From: Anaerolineales bacterium UBA6055
GTDB taxonomy: Bacteria; Chloroflexota; Anaerolineae; Aggregatilineales; Phototrophicaceae
Length of the DNA: 64,000 bases
Reading direction: 5' to 3'
Assembly (NCBI GenBank): GCA_002428985.1
Contig: DIYL01000002.1
Coordinates: forward strand, 372,001 to 436,000
Part shown: one piece after another, positions 16,699-24,311 of the stretch
Layout of the letters: every line of letters starts with the position of its first letter
Position numbering within the stretch: the stretch's first letter is position 1
Made by a program: the position numbers and the translations under genes
Notes under the pieces: model-generated
What the model saw: the letters and a program-made list of their open reading frames with translations, nothing else
Told to the model about the DNA's origin: nothing
Database searches by the model: none

Positions 16699-17832
16699 AT
16701 GAATATTGGTATCCCAAAAGAAATTAAAACTGAAGAACATCGTGTTTCTATCCCACCTTCAGGCGTACGCGAATTTGTAAAATATGGTCATACTGTTTAT
16801 GTTCAAACCCACGCAGGTGTCGGTAGTGGTTTCACCAATGAAGAATATGAAGATGCGGGTGCAATCCTACTCGATGAAGCAGAGGATGTGTGGGAACGTG
16901 CAGATATGGTCATCAAGGTCAAAGAGCCACAACCACAAGAGTATCCATTTATGCGCCCTGACCTTGTTTTGTTCACCTATTTACACCTCGCAGCCGACGA
17001 GCAACTCACCTATGCGATGCTTGAAAGTGGCGTGATGGGGATTGCCTACGAAACTGTCGAAGATAACGAGCATCGCCTCCCATTGCTTGAACCGATGAGT
17101 GAAGTTGCCGGACGGATGGCATCTCAGGTTGTTTCACATTACCTCGAAAAACACGAAGGCGGACGTGGTGTATTGATGGGTGGTGTACCGGGTGTATCCC
17201 CCGCCAATGTTGTTGTACTGGGCGCAGGTACGGTTGGTACAAATGCCACCAAAGTTGCCCTTGGTATGGGTGCAAAAGTCACCTTACTCGACATTAACCT
17301 CGAACGCTTACGCTATCTAGATGATGTGTTAGATGGTCGCTTAACAACACTGTATTCAAATCATGACAATATTACGCAAGCCATCAAATCCGCAGATGCG
17401 GTTATCGGGTCTGTGTTAATTACAGGTGCACGCGCACCGATGCTAATCACCCGTGAAATGCTTCCAATCATGCCAAAAGGTAGCATTATCGTTGATGTAG
17501 CAGTCGATCAAGGAGGTTGTGTCGAAACCACTCGTCCAACCACACACAGTCATCCAACCTATTTTGTTGATGATGTGCTCCACTATGGGGTTGCCAATAT
17601 GCCCGGTGCTGTTCCACGTACATCAAGCCTTGCACTATCCAATGCAACATTGCGTTACGCCCTCAAGATTGCCAATCTAGGTGCACATGAAGCACTCGAA
17701 CGTGATCCCGGATTCCGTAAAGGGCTAAATACATTTGCAGGGCAATGTACACATCCAGCTGTGGCAAAAACATTTAACCTACGCTATGTCGAACCACAAA
17801 TGGCGATGGATAGCGTCTTAGTTAGTGGATAA
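16699..17832 (+). CDS. ald: Alanine dehydrogenase
   Basis: This 377-residue NAD-dependent enzyme interconverts alanine and pyruvate plus ammonia. It begins MNIGIPKEIKTEEHRVSI, the family start, and has VKVKEPQ, GVPGVSPANVVVLGAGTVG (nucleotide fold) and VDVAVDQGGC. The start at 16699 gives the family length; an in-frame codon 105 bases upstream would add an AT-rich extension unlike alanine dehydrogenases. Near a GABA-type aminotransferase it could recycle alanine formed when pyruvate is the amino acceptor. That link is inferred from context only. Confidence 0.93.
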   Translation: MNIGIPKEIKTEEHRVSIPPSGVREFVKYGHTVYVQTHAGVGSGFTNEEYEDAGAILLDEAEDVWERADMVIKVKEPQPQEYPFMRPDLVLFTYLHLAADEQLTYAMLESGVMGIAYETVEDNEHRLPLLEPMSEVAGRMASQVVSHYLEKHEGGRGVLMGGVPGVSPANVVVLGAGTVGTNATKVALGMGAKVTLLDINLERLRYLDDVLDGRLTTLYSNHDNITQAIKSADAVIGSVLITGARAPMLITREMLPIMPKGSIIVDVAVDQGGCVETTRPTTHSHPTYFVDDVLHYGVANMPGAVPRTSSLALSNATLRYALKIANLGAHEALERDPGFRKGLNTFAGQCTHPAVAKTFNLRYVEPQMAMDSVLVSG

Positions 17833-17855
17833 TCTGCATTAATCTTGGCAATGAC

Positions 17856-17883
17856 AAGGGTATAGATCATGATCTATGCCCTT
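17856..17883. terminator. Bidirectional terminator between ald and the third amine oxidase
   Basis: AAGGGTATAGATC pairs with GATCTATGCCCTT, with one T-G wobble, and T-runs follow in the plus direction (CCCTTTTTGATT). It lies between two convergent genes and can serve both. Confidence 0.75.
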
Positions 17884-17888
17884 TTTGA

Positions 17889-18980
17889 TTACGAATCGAC
17901 TTTTGCTTTCTCAAGGATTGCATCGGCAACTTCGGTGCCACGATAGACTGCACCATCTAAATATCCACCAGATACAGTTGATACTTCCGATCCCCCCAGA
18001 TAAAGTCGTCCGTTCATTAAGGGGTTTTGCAAGAGTGGATCACCATATTGGGGGTGCCCACTTGATAACTTTATCGCCCGATACGACCCACTGGTATAAT
18101 GCTCACGCGACCAGTTGATTTCGCCGTAATACACATAATCGCGTGCCTGCCAACCATACATGCGCTTGACTTGTTCTTTAATAGCCTCTTCGCGCTCTTC
18201 CGGTGACATATTTCGACCAACACTATTATTTCCTAAAAATCCAAACAGTACACCAAAGGGTAAATTGTCAGATGAGACATCATGCAATTCATTCACCACA
18301 TCATAATGGCTAATCCCATGACCAGATAACCCACTTTTACGCCAGAACGGTGAATCATAAACGAGGAAAATTTTCATCGCTTGTCCCATCCATGTATGGG
18401 TTGTCTGCATTGCACGGCGCACATCAACTGGCAATGTTGGATCATATGTAATCAGCGTATCAGCAAGACTTGGAGGTAACGCGACAACAACACTATCAGC
18501 ATCAAAAAACTCCGTTTTACCGTTGCGTGTCGACTGTACAGTTAGACCGTCTTGATCACCTGTAATTCTTGTCACTTCAGACTTCAAATAAATTTGGTTG
18601 TCCGGTATCTTCGCAGCCAATCGATCCACAATAGTTTGTACCCCGCCATCAACACGATAGGCAGGCATATTAGGAGGAGGCACAAATTGATGCGGCGCAC
18701 GTCGAGCGCCATTATCATAGACACTCATCCCCTGCTTATATTGCGGGAAACGCTTGATATGAAAACGCTTCATTAATTTATTAATGTGTATTTGATCATC
18801 CCAAACCCATGCTGGTCCAAAATCAAGTGGGGTTGTCGGACGCGACTCGGGCAATACCGTCTGAATACGCCCACCTAACCGTCGACGTGCCTCTAGTACC
18901 GTCACATGGATACCGTTTTGATGTAATTTATAGGCAGTTGTCAACCCAGACAGACCACCACCAACAATGACAACCTGCAC
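17889..18980 (-). CDS. FAD-dependent amine oxidase (third copy)
   Basis: This 363-residue flavin amine oxidase begins MQVVIVGGGLSGLTTAY, with the family motif LEARRRLGGRIQT and a C-terminal LYLGGSEVSTVSGGYLDGAV. The start is a GTG at 18980, chosen because GAGGAG sits six bases upstream and the FAD fold begins at once. An upstream in-frame ATG would add 18 residues and place the start before that ribosome site. It is more divergent from the tandem pair than they are from each other. Substrate is unknown; plausibly another amine. Confidence 0.85.
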   Translation of the reverse strand: MQVVIVGGGLSGLTTAYKLHQNGIHVTVLEARRRLGGRIQTVLPESRPTTPLDFGPAWVWDDQIHINKLMKRFHIKRFPQYKQGMSVYDNGARRAPHQFVPPPNMPAYRVDGGVQTIVDRLAAKIPDNQIYLKSEVTRITGDQDGLTVQSTRNGKTEFFDADSVVVALPPSLADTLITYDPTLPVDVRRAMQTTHTWMGQAMKIFLVYDSPFWRKSGLSGHGISHYDVVNELHDVSSDNLPFGVLFGFLGNNSVGRNMSPEEREEAIKEQVKRMYGWQARDYVYYGEINWSREHYTSGSYRAIKLSSGHPQYGDPLLQNPLMNGRLYLGGSEVSTVSGGYLDGAVYRGTEVADAILEKAKVDS

Positions 18981-18986
18981 ATTAAA

Positions 18987-18992
18987 CTCCTC
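18987..18992 (-). promoter_or_regulatory. Ribosome-binding site fixing the GTG start of the third amine oxidase
   Basis: CTCCTC on the plus strand reads GAGGAG on the coding strand, six bases before the GTG at 18980. This is why the shorter form is preferred. Confidence 0.7.
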
Positions 18993-19128
18993 ATTGATGA
19001 ATACCATCTTATTGTACACGGTATTGTTACAAAAGAATGCAGGAAGCACGTAAGAGAAGTCAAATCACCTTAAATTCCTTTAATGTTAAGAGATTAATTT
19101 GTGCCTCAATTAGAGTTCAAAGTCAATG

Positions 19129-19150
19129 CTACGTAGAAATACGTAGTTTT
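19129..19150 (+). terminator. Orphan terminator-like hairpin
   Basis: CTACGTA-GAAA-TACGTAG forms a perfect 7-bp stem with a GAAA tetraloop, and a T-run follows at once. It reads as a plus-strand intrinsic terminator, yet no plus-strand gene lies upstream of it; the amine oxidase is transcribed away. It could end a small RNA or act as a leader attenuator. Confidence 0.5.
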
Positions 19151-19205
19151 TCAGCAACCCAACTTAATAATTTATTTTTAATGATTCACTATGACTAAAT
19201 CAATG

Positions 19206-19211
19206 TATAAT
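19206..19211 (+). promoter_or_regulatory. -10 box upstream of the receiver cluster
   Basis: A consensus TATAAT lies 31 bp before the first receiver gene's ATG, with a GAGG ribosome site between. No convincing -35 box is seen at 17 bp, only TGATTC-like sequence. Confidence 0.45.
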
Positions 19212-19242
19212 CAATGAACATTAATTCTTATGAGGACATAAA

Positions 19243-19632
19243 ATGGCATCAACAATACTTTATATTGAGGACAATCCACTGAACATGCGTTTAGTGCGGA
19301 AAATTTTAAATCATATGGGCTATCAGATGATTGAAGCCATGGATGGTCTTACTGGTTTGGAGATGGCTCGCACTGATCGTCCCGATCTTATTTTGATGGA
19401 CGTTAATTTACCAGATATAGATGGTCTAGAAGTTACACGACAGTTAAAAGCTATCCCTAATCTACGTCACATTCCTGTCATTGCATTAACAGCAAATGCT
19501 ATGCACGGTGATCGTGAGCACTGTCTGGCTGCAGGGTGTGATGGTTATATCGCTAAACCTGTTGCACGACAAGAGTTAAGAAATGTCGTCGAACATTATT
19601 TGTCCAAAAGTGCTGATCAACACGTGAGCTAA
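19243..19632 (+). CDS. Stand-alone receiver domain protein (CheY/DivK-like), first of three
   Basis: This 129-residue protein consists only of a receiver domain. It has Glu9/Asp10 (IEDN), phospho-acceptor Asp53 (LILMDVNLPDIDG), Thr in ALTANAM and Lys in IAKPVA. With no output domain it would act by protein contact or as a phosphorelay shuttle. No kinase is next to it; partners must be encoded elsewhere, for example the hybrid or membrane kinases in this window. GAGGACATAAA precedes the ATG. Confidence 0.92.
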   Translation: MASTILYIEDNPLNMRLVRKILNHMGYQMIEAMDGLTGLEMARTDRPDLILMDVNLPDIDGLEVTRQLKAIPNLRHIPVIALTANAMHGDREHCLAAGCDGYIAKPVARQELRNVVEHYLSKSADQHVS

Positions 19633-19650
19633 ACAATAATTGGAGCAATC

Positions 19651-20034
19651 ATGTATACAGTTCTATTGATTAAAGATAATGTGAGCCATGCAAGGCTGAT
19701 CTGGAAGATCTTAGGGAATACAAAATATTCTCTCATTTCAGCAATCGACGGTCGTCAGGGGGCAGAAATTGCACTCTTTTGCCAGCCAGATATTATTTTA
19801 ATGGATATGCACTTACCTGATATGTCTGAGGAGAGCCTTTTACGATCTTTCCGCGATAATCCTAAAATAAAGTCCATTCCCATCATTGCTGTTACAGCGG
19901 ATGCGATGCACTGTGACCGTGAAAGACTTTTAAAAATAGAGTTCGATGGTTATGTTGCGAAACCAATTTCTCGATTAGAACTCCATCATGCAGTCGAACA
20001 AGCATTAATGATCCATAACGTCAAAGCACAGTAA
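19651..20034 (+). CDS. Receiver domain protein with altered acidic pocket, second of three
   Basis: This is a 127-residue receiver. The acceptor Asp52 (IILMDMHLPD) and Lys in VAKPIS remain, but the acidic pair reads Lys8-Asp9 (LIKDN) where neighbours have Glu-Asp. Loss of one Mg-binding acid usually weakens or stops phosphorylation, or mimics a fixed state. It starts 18 bp after the first receiver with TTGGAGCAATC upstream, so the genes are probably cotranscribed. It may be a non-phosphorylated competitor of its neighbours; that is inference. Confidence 0.88.
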   Translation: MYTVLLIKDNVSHARLIWKILGNTKYSLISAIDGRQGAEIALFCQPDIILMDMHLPDMSEESLLRSFRDNPKIKSIPIIAVTADAMHCDRERLLKIEFDGYVAKPISRLELHHAVEQALMIHNVKAQ

Positions 20035-20065
20035 GAGACAATATATTTATTTATATTATATCGGG

Positions 20066-20071
20066 TATAAT
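20066..20071 (+). promoter_or_regulatory. -10 box upstream of the third receiver
   Basis: A TATAAT sits inside the small palindrome GGTATAATACC, about 60 bp before the third receiver's start. It suggests separate transcription of that gene. The -35 region is not clear. Confidence 0.35.
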
Positions 20072-20132
20072 ACCTATTAGATTTAATTATTACAACAAGG
20101 CAGTTTAATGTTAAACGATGCTGGAATTAGTT

Positions 20133-20507
20133 ATGCCAACTATTATATACGTTGAAGACAATCATTTTAATTATCGCCTAGTGCATAAAATTCTCACCAA
20201 AGAAGGCTACACAATTTCCAATGCAGTTGATGGTATCACCGGATTACAACGCATTATCGCCGAAAAACCCGATCTAGTTCTTATGGATATAGATCTCCCC
20301 GAAATGAATGGTGTAGAGGCCACCCGACAAATCCGCGCAAACCCCAATCCTGATATTGCAAATATCCCAATTATTGCACTGACAGCACAAGCCATGTGGG
20401 GTAGTGCTGATCGTTGTTTTCATGCAGGTTGTAACGCATTTATAGCCAAACCTGTATCACGCCGTGAAATTATTGATGAAGTAGCACGTTTCATCATAAT
20501 CAACTAA
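20133..20507 (+). CDS. Stand-alone receiver domain protein, third of three
   Basis: This is a 124-residue receiver with Glu8/Asp9 (YVEDN), Asp52 (LVLMDIDLPEMNG), Thr in ALTAQAM and Lys in IAKPVS. The start at MPTIIYVEDN is preferred to an ATG 15 bases upstream, since receivers start immediately before the first strand and GGA lies in position. It is clearly paralogous to the two receivers upstream. The loop TRQIRANPNPDIANIP is slightly longer than in the others. Confidence 0.9.
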   Translation: MPTIIYVEDNHFNYRLVHKILTKEGYTISNAVDGITGLQRIIAEKPDLVLMDIDLPEMNGVEATRQIRANPNPDIANIPIIALTAQAMWGSADRCFHAGCNAFIAKPVSRREIIDEVARFIIIN

Positions 20508-20604
20508 ATTAACTAGAACAACCAACAACCCTATAAACTTTGTACGACCTCTGGTATGGTTTCGTGCTATTGTCTATACACGGATTATCTACCACAGGTC
20601 GCCT

Positions 20605-21624
20605 ATGAACTCCGGCAATAAGCGGGTTGCCATCATAATTGGTTTGCTCATCAGCTCTATATTTCTCTACTTAGCCTTTCGCAATCTCCATCCAGAAGCA
20701 TTTCTGGATAGTCTACAACAAGTCAATGTGCCATTACTATTCGTTGGTGCGGCAGTTTATTTCTTTGCCGTGGCAGTCATCGCCCTGCGCTGGCAATTTT
20801 TACTCCGTGCTGTACAGATGATCCCATTATTTCCGCTAACACAAATTGTTGCCATCGGTTATATGGGTAACAACGTCTACCCCCTACGTGCCGGAGAAGC
20901 CCTCCGCATTTACTTGCTAAGGCGGAATCATGATGTACCCGTCGCCAGAGCAACCACAACCGTTGTTGTCGAGCGCGTATTTGACGGCTTAGTGATGCTG
21001 TCTTTCATTCTGTTCAGCTTATTGTTATTAGACGTCGACTCGCCACAAGTAGACCTTGTTGTGCGGGTATCTACCCCCCTATTTGTAACTGCCTTATTGA
21101 TATTTCTATTTCTGGCCGCCCAACCCAACTTACTCCGTCGATTAGTCAAATTTGTTGTCGGCATCCTACCCGAAAAACTTGGCGCAGTCCTCAATAATAT
21201 CAGCGAGGACATTATTGCAGGTCTAGAGGGCTTACGCAGTCCAATTTACCTACTCGGCACAGTCATCAGTTCGTTTGTCACATGGGCAATTGAAGCCTGT
21301 GTCTACTGGATCGTGATGAGTGCTTTTAGCCTTGATTTAGGGTATCCTGTCGCATTATTAGTCGTTGGAACTGTTAATCTTGCCGGACTCATCCCTGCAT
21401 CCCCAGGGCAAGTTGGTGTATACGAATTTTTTGTCAGCACCGTTATGATCGCTATGGGTGTCGAAGCTGCCCTAGCGACAGGATATGCAGTTGTTGTTCA
21501 CATCGTCATTTGGCTCCCGGTCACCCTCGCGGGTTTCTTCTTCTTAATCCGTCAGGGTATGGGATGGTCAGATATTTCCCGCGCCAATGAGCTAGAAGAT
21601 GCAACACTAGAAAAGGCAACTTAA
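20605..21624 (+). CDS. Flippase-like integral membrane protein (LPG synthase TM region family)
   Basis: This 339-residue membrane protein has about eight hydrophobic segments. It contains PLRAGEALRIYLLRR and VVVERVFDGLVML, hallmarks of the lysylphosphatidylglycerol synthase transmembrane/UPF0104 family, and LIPASPGQVGVYE near the end. Only the membrane part is present; the catalytic aminoacyl-transferase domain of MprF is absent. Such proteins are thought to move or handle lipids in the membrane. Its stop codon overlaps that of the convergent SDR gene by 4 bp. Confidence 0.85.
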   Translation: MNSGNKRVAIIIGLLISSIFLYLAFRNLHPEAFLDSLQQVNVPLLFVGAAVYFFAVAVIALRWQFLLRAVQMIPLFPLTQIVAIGYMGNNVYPLRAGEALRIYLLRRNHDVPVARATTTVVVERVFDGLVMLSFILFSLLLLDVDSPQVDLVVRVSTPLFVTALLIFLFLAAQPNLLRRLVKFVVGILPEKLGAVLNNISEDIIAGLEGLRSPIYLLGTVISSFVTWAIEACVYWIVMSAFSLDLGYPVALLVVGTVNLAGLIPASPGQVGVYEFFVSTVMIAMGVEAALATGYAVVVHIVIWLPVTLAGFFFLIRQGMGWSDISRANELEDATLEKAT

Positions 21625-22610
21625 CCCATCACTAGTTGATTTTGTAGTAGTGGCGTTTCATTGGGTTGTAACTGTGTGAGTTGGATACTGGTTTGCCATA
21701 AATCTTGTGCTTTCTCAAGGTCATAAGAATCAGTTGATGAGCGGGTTTCCTTCAATCCATCATAGTACTTGGCATCAACATTTGTTAACGCAGAATCTGT
21801 GATAAGACGGGCGACATGCTGCCCCGATTCCGCTGGCATACGGATCCCGTCAATGAGCGGGCTAATTCCGATAATCATGTTTTTGAATACTGTTTGCATC
21901 CACTCTGGGAATTCGCGAACCAGCCCTGTACCAGGCATCAAACCGGGGTCTATCGCAAATACATCTATCGGATTTTCAGCAGTGCTTATTCCAGCCTGTT
22001 TCAGTTGTCGATCAAGCTCGTATGTGTACAAGACATTGCATAATTTTGATGTACTGTAACGTTGCGTCGGATTCGTAATACGTTCTCCAGAAGGCGCATT
22101 CTTTGGATGAGCAAGATACTCTGCCGAAATATAACGTGGTTTTGCCACACCAGACATTCGCGCAAGACGATGTTCTGGTAAATGGGTGCCGCTACTCACA
22201 AACACAATTCGCGCAGGGGTTTGTAAGTGTTTAAGCAATAAGTTCACCAGCAGAAAATGTCCTAAATGATTCACACCAAATGTCATTTCGATATTGTCTT
22301 CTGTGAATTGTTCGCCGATAAGAGATAATCCCGCGTTACAGATAATTCCGTTAAGTGGCGGTAAATTTGCCGACTCAAAATTTGACACAAACTCTCTAAC
22401 AGACCGCAAACTAGCGAGATCAAGTACCATAGCGGATATATGTGTCCAACCCGTTTCAGTCTTCAGTTCTTCAGTCGCAGCTAATGTCCGTGTTTTATTT
22501 CGACTAGCGATCACAATATGGTAGTTTTGAGTTTTTGCAAGTTGAATTGCAGTTTGGTAACCAAGCCCCGAATTGCCACCGGTGATGATAATTGTATTGT
22601 TTGGGTTCAT
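21621..22610 (-). CDS. Short-chain dehydrogenase (protochlorophyllide reductase/retinol dehydrogenase-like)
   Basis: This 329-residue NAD(P)-dependent oxidoreductase has the nucleotide fold TGGNSGLG (residues 10-17), ICNAG, and the catalytic Tyr185/Lys189 (YSTSK). The long C-terminal part with FAIDPGLMPGTGLVRE resembles the protochlorophyllide reductase/WW-oxidoreductase-like SDRs, but no other chlorophyll genes are nearby. It is divergent from a TetR regulator 127 bp away, which probably controls it. Substrate unknown. Confidence 0.87.
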   Translation of the reverse strand: MNPNNTIIITGGNSGLGYQTAIQLAKTQNYHIVIASRNKTRTLAATEELKTETGWTHISAMVLDLASLRSVREFVSNFESANLPPLNGIICNAGLSLIGEQFTEDNIEMTFGVNHLGHFLLVNLLLKHLQTPARIVFVSSGTHLPEHRLARMSGVAKPRYISAEYLAHPKNAPSGERITNPTQRYSTSKLCNVLYTYELDRQLKQAGISTAENPIDVFAIDPGLMPGTGLVREFPEWMQTVFKNMIIGISPLIDGIRMPAESGQHVARLITDSALTNVDAKYYDGLKETRSSTDSYDLEKAQDLWQTSIQLTQLQPNETPLLQNQLVMG

Positions 22611-22640
22611 TTCCCCTCCATTACTGATATTATGTCATAA

Positions 22641-22669
22641 TTGAACAGACCGTCATTTATCAATATAAT
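22641..22669 (+). promoter_or_regulatory. Promoter for the TetR regulator gene, overlapping a repeated 9-mer
   Basis: TTGAAC and TATAAT are 17 bp apart, close to the sigma-70 consensus. The 9-mer ATTGAACAG, which includes the -35 box (22640-22648), recurs at 22719-22727 just before the TetR start. The repeats may be binding sites, or a second -35-like element. Confidence 0.6.
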
Positions 22670-22737
22670 GAGATACTTTATGACCACAGTCAATAAGTAA
22701 ATAAGTGGCAGTGTCAGTATTGAACAGGTGTTAAATT

Positions 22738-23346
22738 ATGAACGATGGTCAAATGACCCGCTGGGAAAAACGCAAACGTCGGACACGTGAATCGCTCAAA
22801 CAAGCAACTTTTGAGTTACTACTCGAACACAGTTACGAATCGCTTACCATACAACATATTACAGACAAGGCGGATGTGGCCCGTGGCACATTTTATATCC
22901 ACTTTGACGATAAAGAAGATATTACTTGGACTCTGCTAAAAGAGAGTATTGATGAGCTCACAAATGAACTCATCCGCAAGTTTCAAGATAAAGATTATTT
23001 ACACCGTAAATATCTGACATGGCGACATGTGTTTGAATATACCCATAACAATCAGGAATTATTGCGTGTTATGTTAGGAGATAGAGGACATCCAGCATTT
23101 GCCCTACGTATACAAGACTATATTTGTGAATTTATAGAACGTGGTATAGAAGCGGGAGTATATGTCCCCAATCTCCCTGTAGATGTTCCAGTTCGGGTCA
23201 TGTCGCAATTTATGACAGGTGCGCTTGTACGCATCATGATCTGGTCGCTCGATGAAGGATCACAATATACGCCTGCTAAGTTAGGGCAAATGTTTTATGA
23301 AGTTGTATATCGTGAACCCTTACCCATCGAATATAGAGAGGATTAG
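22738..23346 (+). CDS. TetR-family transcriptional regulator
   Basis: This 202-residue regulator has an N-terminal helix-turn-helix (TIQHITDKADVARGTFYIHF, about 37-56). The TetR-typical ARGTFYIHFDDKEDI is followed by an all-helical ligand/dimer domain. It is divergently placed from the SDR gene and likely represses it and itself. AGGTG precedes the ATG at eight bases. The ligand is unknown. The stop codon overlaps that of the convergent STAS-like pseudogene. Confidence 0.9.
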   Translation: MNDGQMTRWEKRKRRTRESLKQATFELLLEHSYESLTIQHITDKADVARGTFYIHFDDKEDITWTLLKESIDELTNELIRKFQDKDYLHRKYLTWRHVFEYTHNNQELLRVMLGDRGHPAFALRIQDYICEFIERGIEAGVYVPNLPVDVPVRVMSQFMTGALVRIMIWSLDEGSQYTPAKLGQMFYEVVYREPLPIEYRED

Positions 23347-23746
23347 CCACGCATCATTCCCTGCAACCAAGTGATTGCCTGCTCGATCTCCGATGTCGGG
23401 AACACCCGTCGTGTATGGGGAAGTGTTCCACTAGTCATTTGATCGACTAAGTCCACAAGATATTGTCTGATTGGTCGTCTGTCACATAAGCAATATATTG
23501 AGGCGGCACAACATCATATTGATTTTGTGTCGCAAGCACATTATTCTTGATATATGCAATTGGGAAGATACCACAAGCAGATGTATCAAGGACAAAACAA
23601 AAAGGAATATCTACGCCTAGAGTTTCAATGTGTTGAGCAAACAAACGATTGAATATATTGAGATATTCGTCAACAGCATTTCGCGTACTAACCTCGAACT
23701 TAAAATGATGGATGGTATCGATTTTTTTGTAGTGAATAAGTGTCAT
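23343..23746 (-). pseudogene. STAS/SpoIIAA-like protein, disrupted by one frameshift
   Basis: The reading frame from ATG 23746 stops after 99 residues at 23447. The adjacent frame then continues without break as VDLVDQMTSGTLPHTRR, followed by EIEQAITWLQGMMRG and a stop at 23343. This tail matches the C-terminus of the neighbouring paralogue (HDAVQFFSENQLDQAEQWL). A single lost base near 23452-23462 would explain it. The intact protein would be about 134 residues with the short strand-helix pattern of SpoIIAA-like proteins. It is either a recent pseudogene or a sequencing indel. Confidence 0.7.
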
Positions 23747-23772
23747 GATAATATCCGATAAACTGTTGACAA

Positions 23773-24168
23773 CTAACGATCACTTGATAGTAGCCACTGT
23801 TCGGCTTGGTCAAGTTGATTTTCAGAGAAAAACTGCACAGCATCGTGTTTGTTCATACCTTGAATGTACTGATAGACCATCTGTATTACGAGTCCACCTC
23901 GATGAACAACAGCCGTGCGGCTATATGGGCGACGCTGATTACGGCGGAAAAACTCATTCGCTCGTTTAATTGTCTGAGAGATGTTGATTCTGCCGTCAAT
24001 AGAGGCAACAAGTAAATATCGATTGACCGTTTCCATATCACTTGCATCGGTAATCTCATACAATTTATCGAATAATGCATCAATTGAGGAAGGCGAATCA
24101 TCGAAAACATCAAAGCGATGAATACCATTTTGAAGTTGACTATAGTGCATGTTTGGTACGTTAGTCAT
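23773..24168 (-). CDS. SpoIIAA/STAS-like small protein
   Basis: This is a 131-residue soluble protein. A hydrophobic strand YLLVASIDGRI is followed by helices, then the strand AVVHRGGLVIQMVYQYI and a C-terminal helix DQAEQWLLSS. The pattern fits a SpoIIAA-like fold used by small regulatory proteins. The next gene downstream is its frameshifted paralogue. A second ATG (MHYSQLQNG) six codons in is a possible alternative start. The function is not known; I call the fold with moderate confidence. Confidence 0.6.
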   Translation of the reverse strand: MTNVPNMHYSQLQNGIHRFDVFDDSPSSIDALFDKLYEITDASDMETVNRYLLVASIDGRINISQTIKRANEFFRRNQRRPYSRTAVVHRGGLVIQMVYQYIQGMNKHDAVQFFSENQLDQAEQWLLSSDR

Positions 24169-24311
24169 GGAAGGCTACTTTGAACTATGCTTTTCGCCAT
24201 TATATACCAAGAAGTACATAATCAACCTTGAGATTTACAAAACGAGGAAAATAGAACACAGGATATTTGATAGATTTCTACCAATGATTTTGACAATCAC
24301 AAAAAGCGTAG

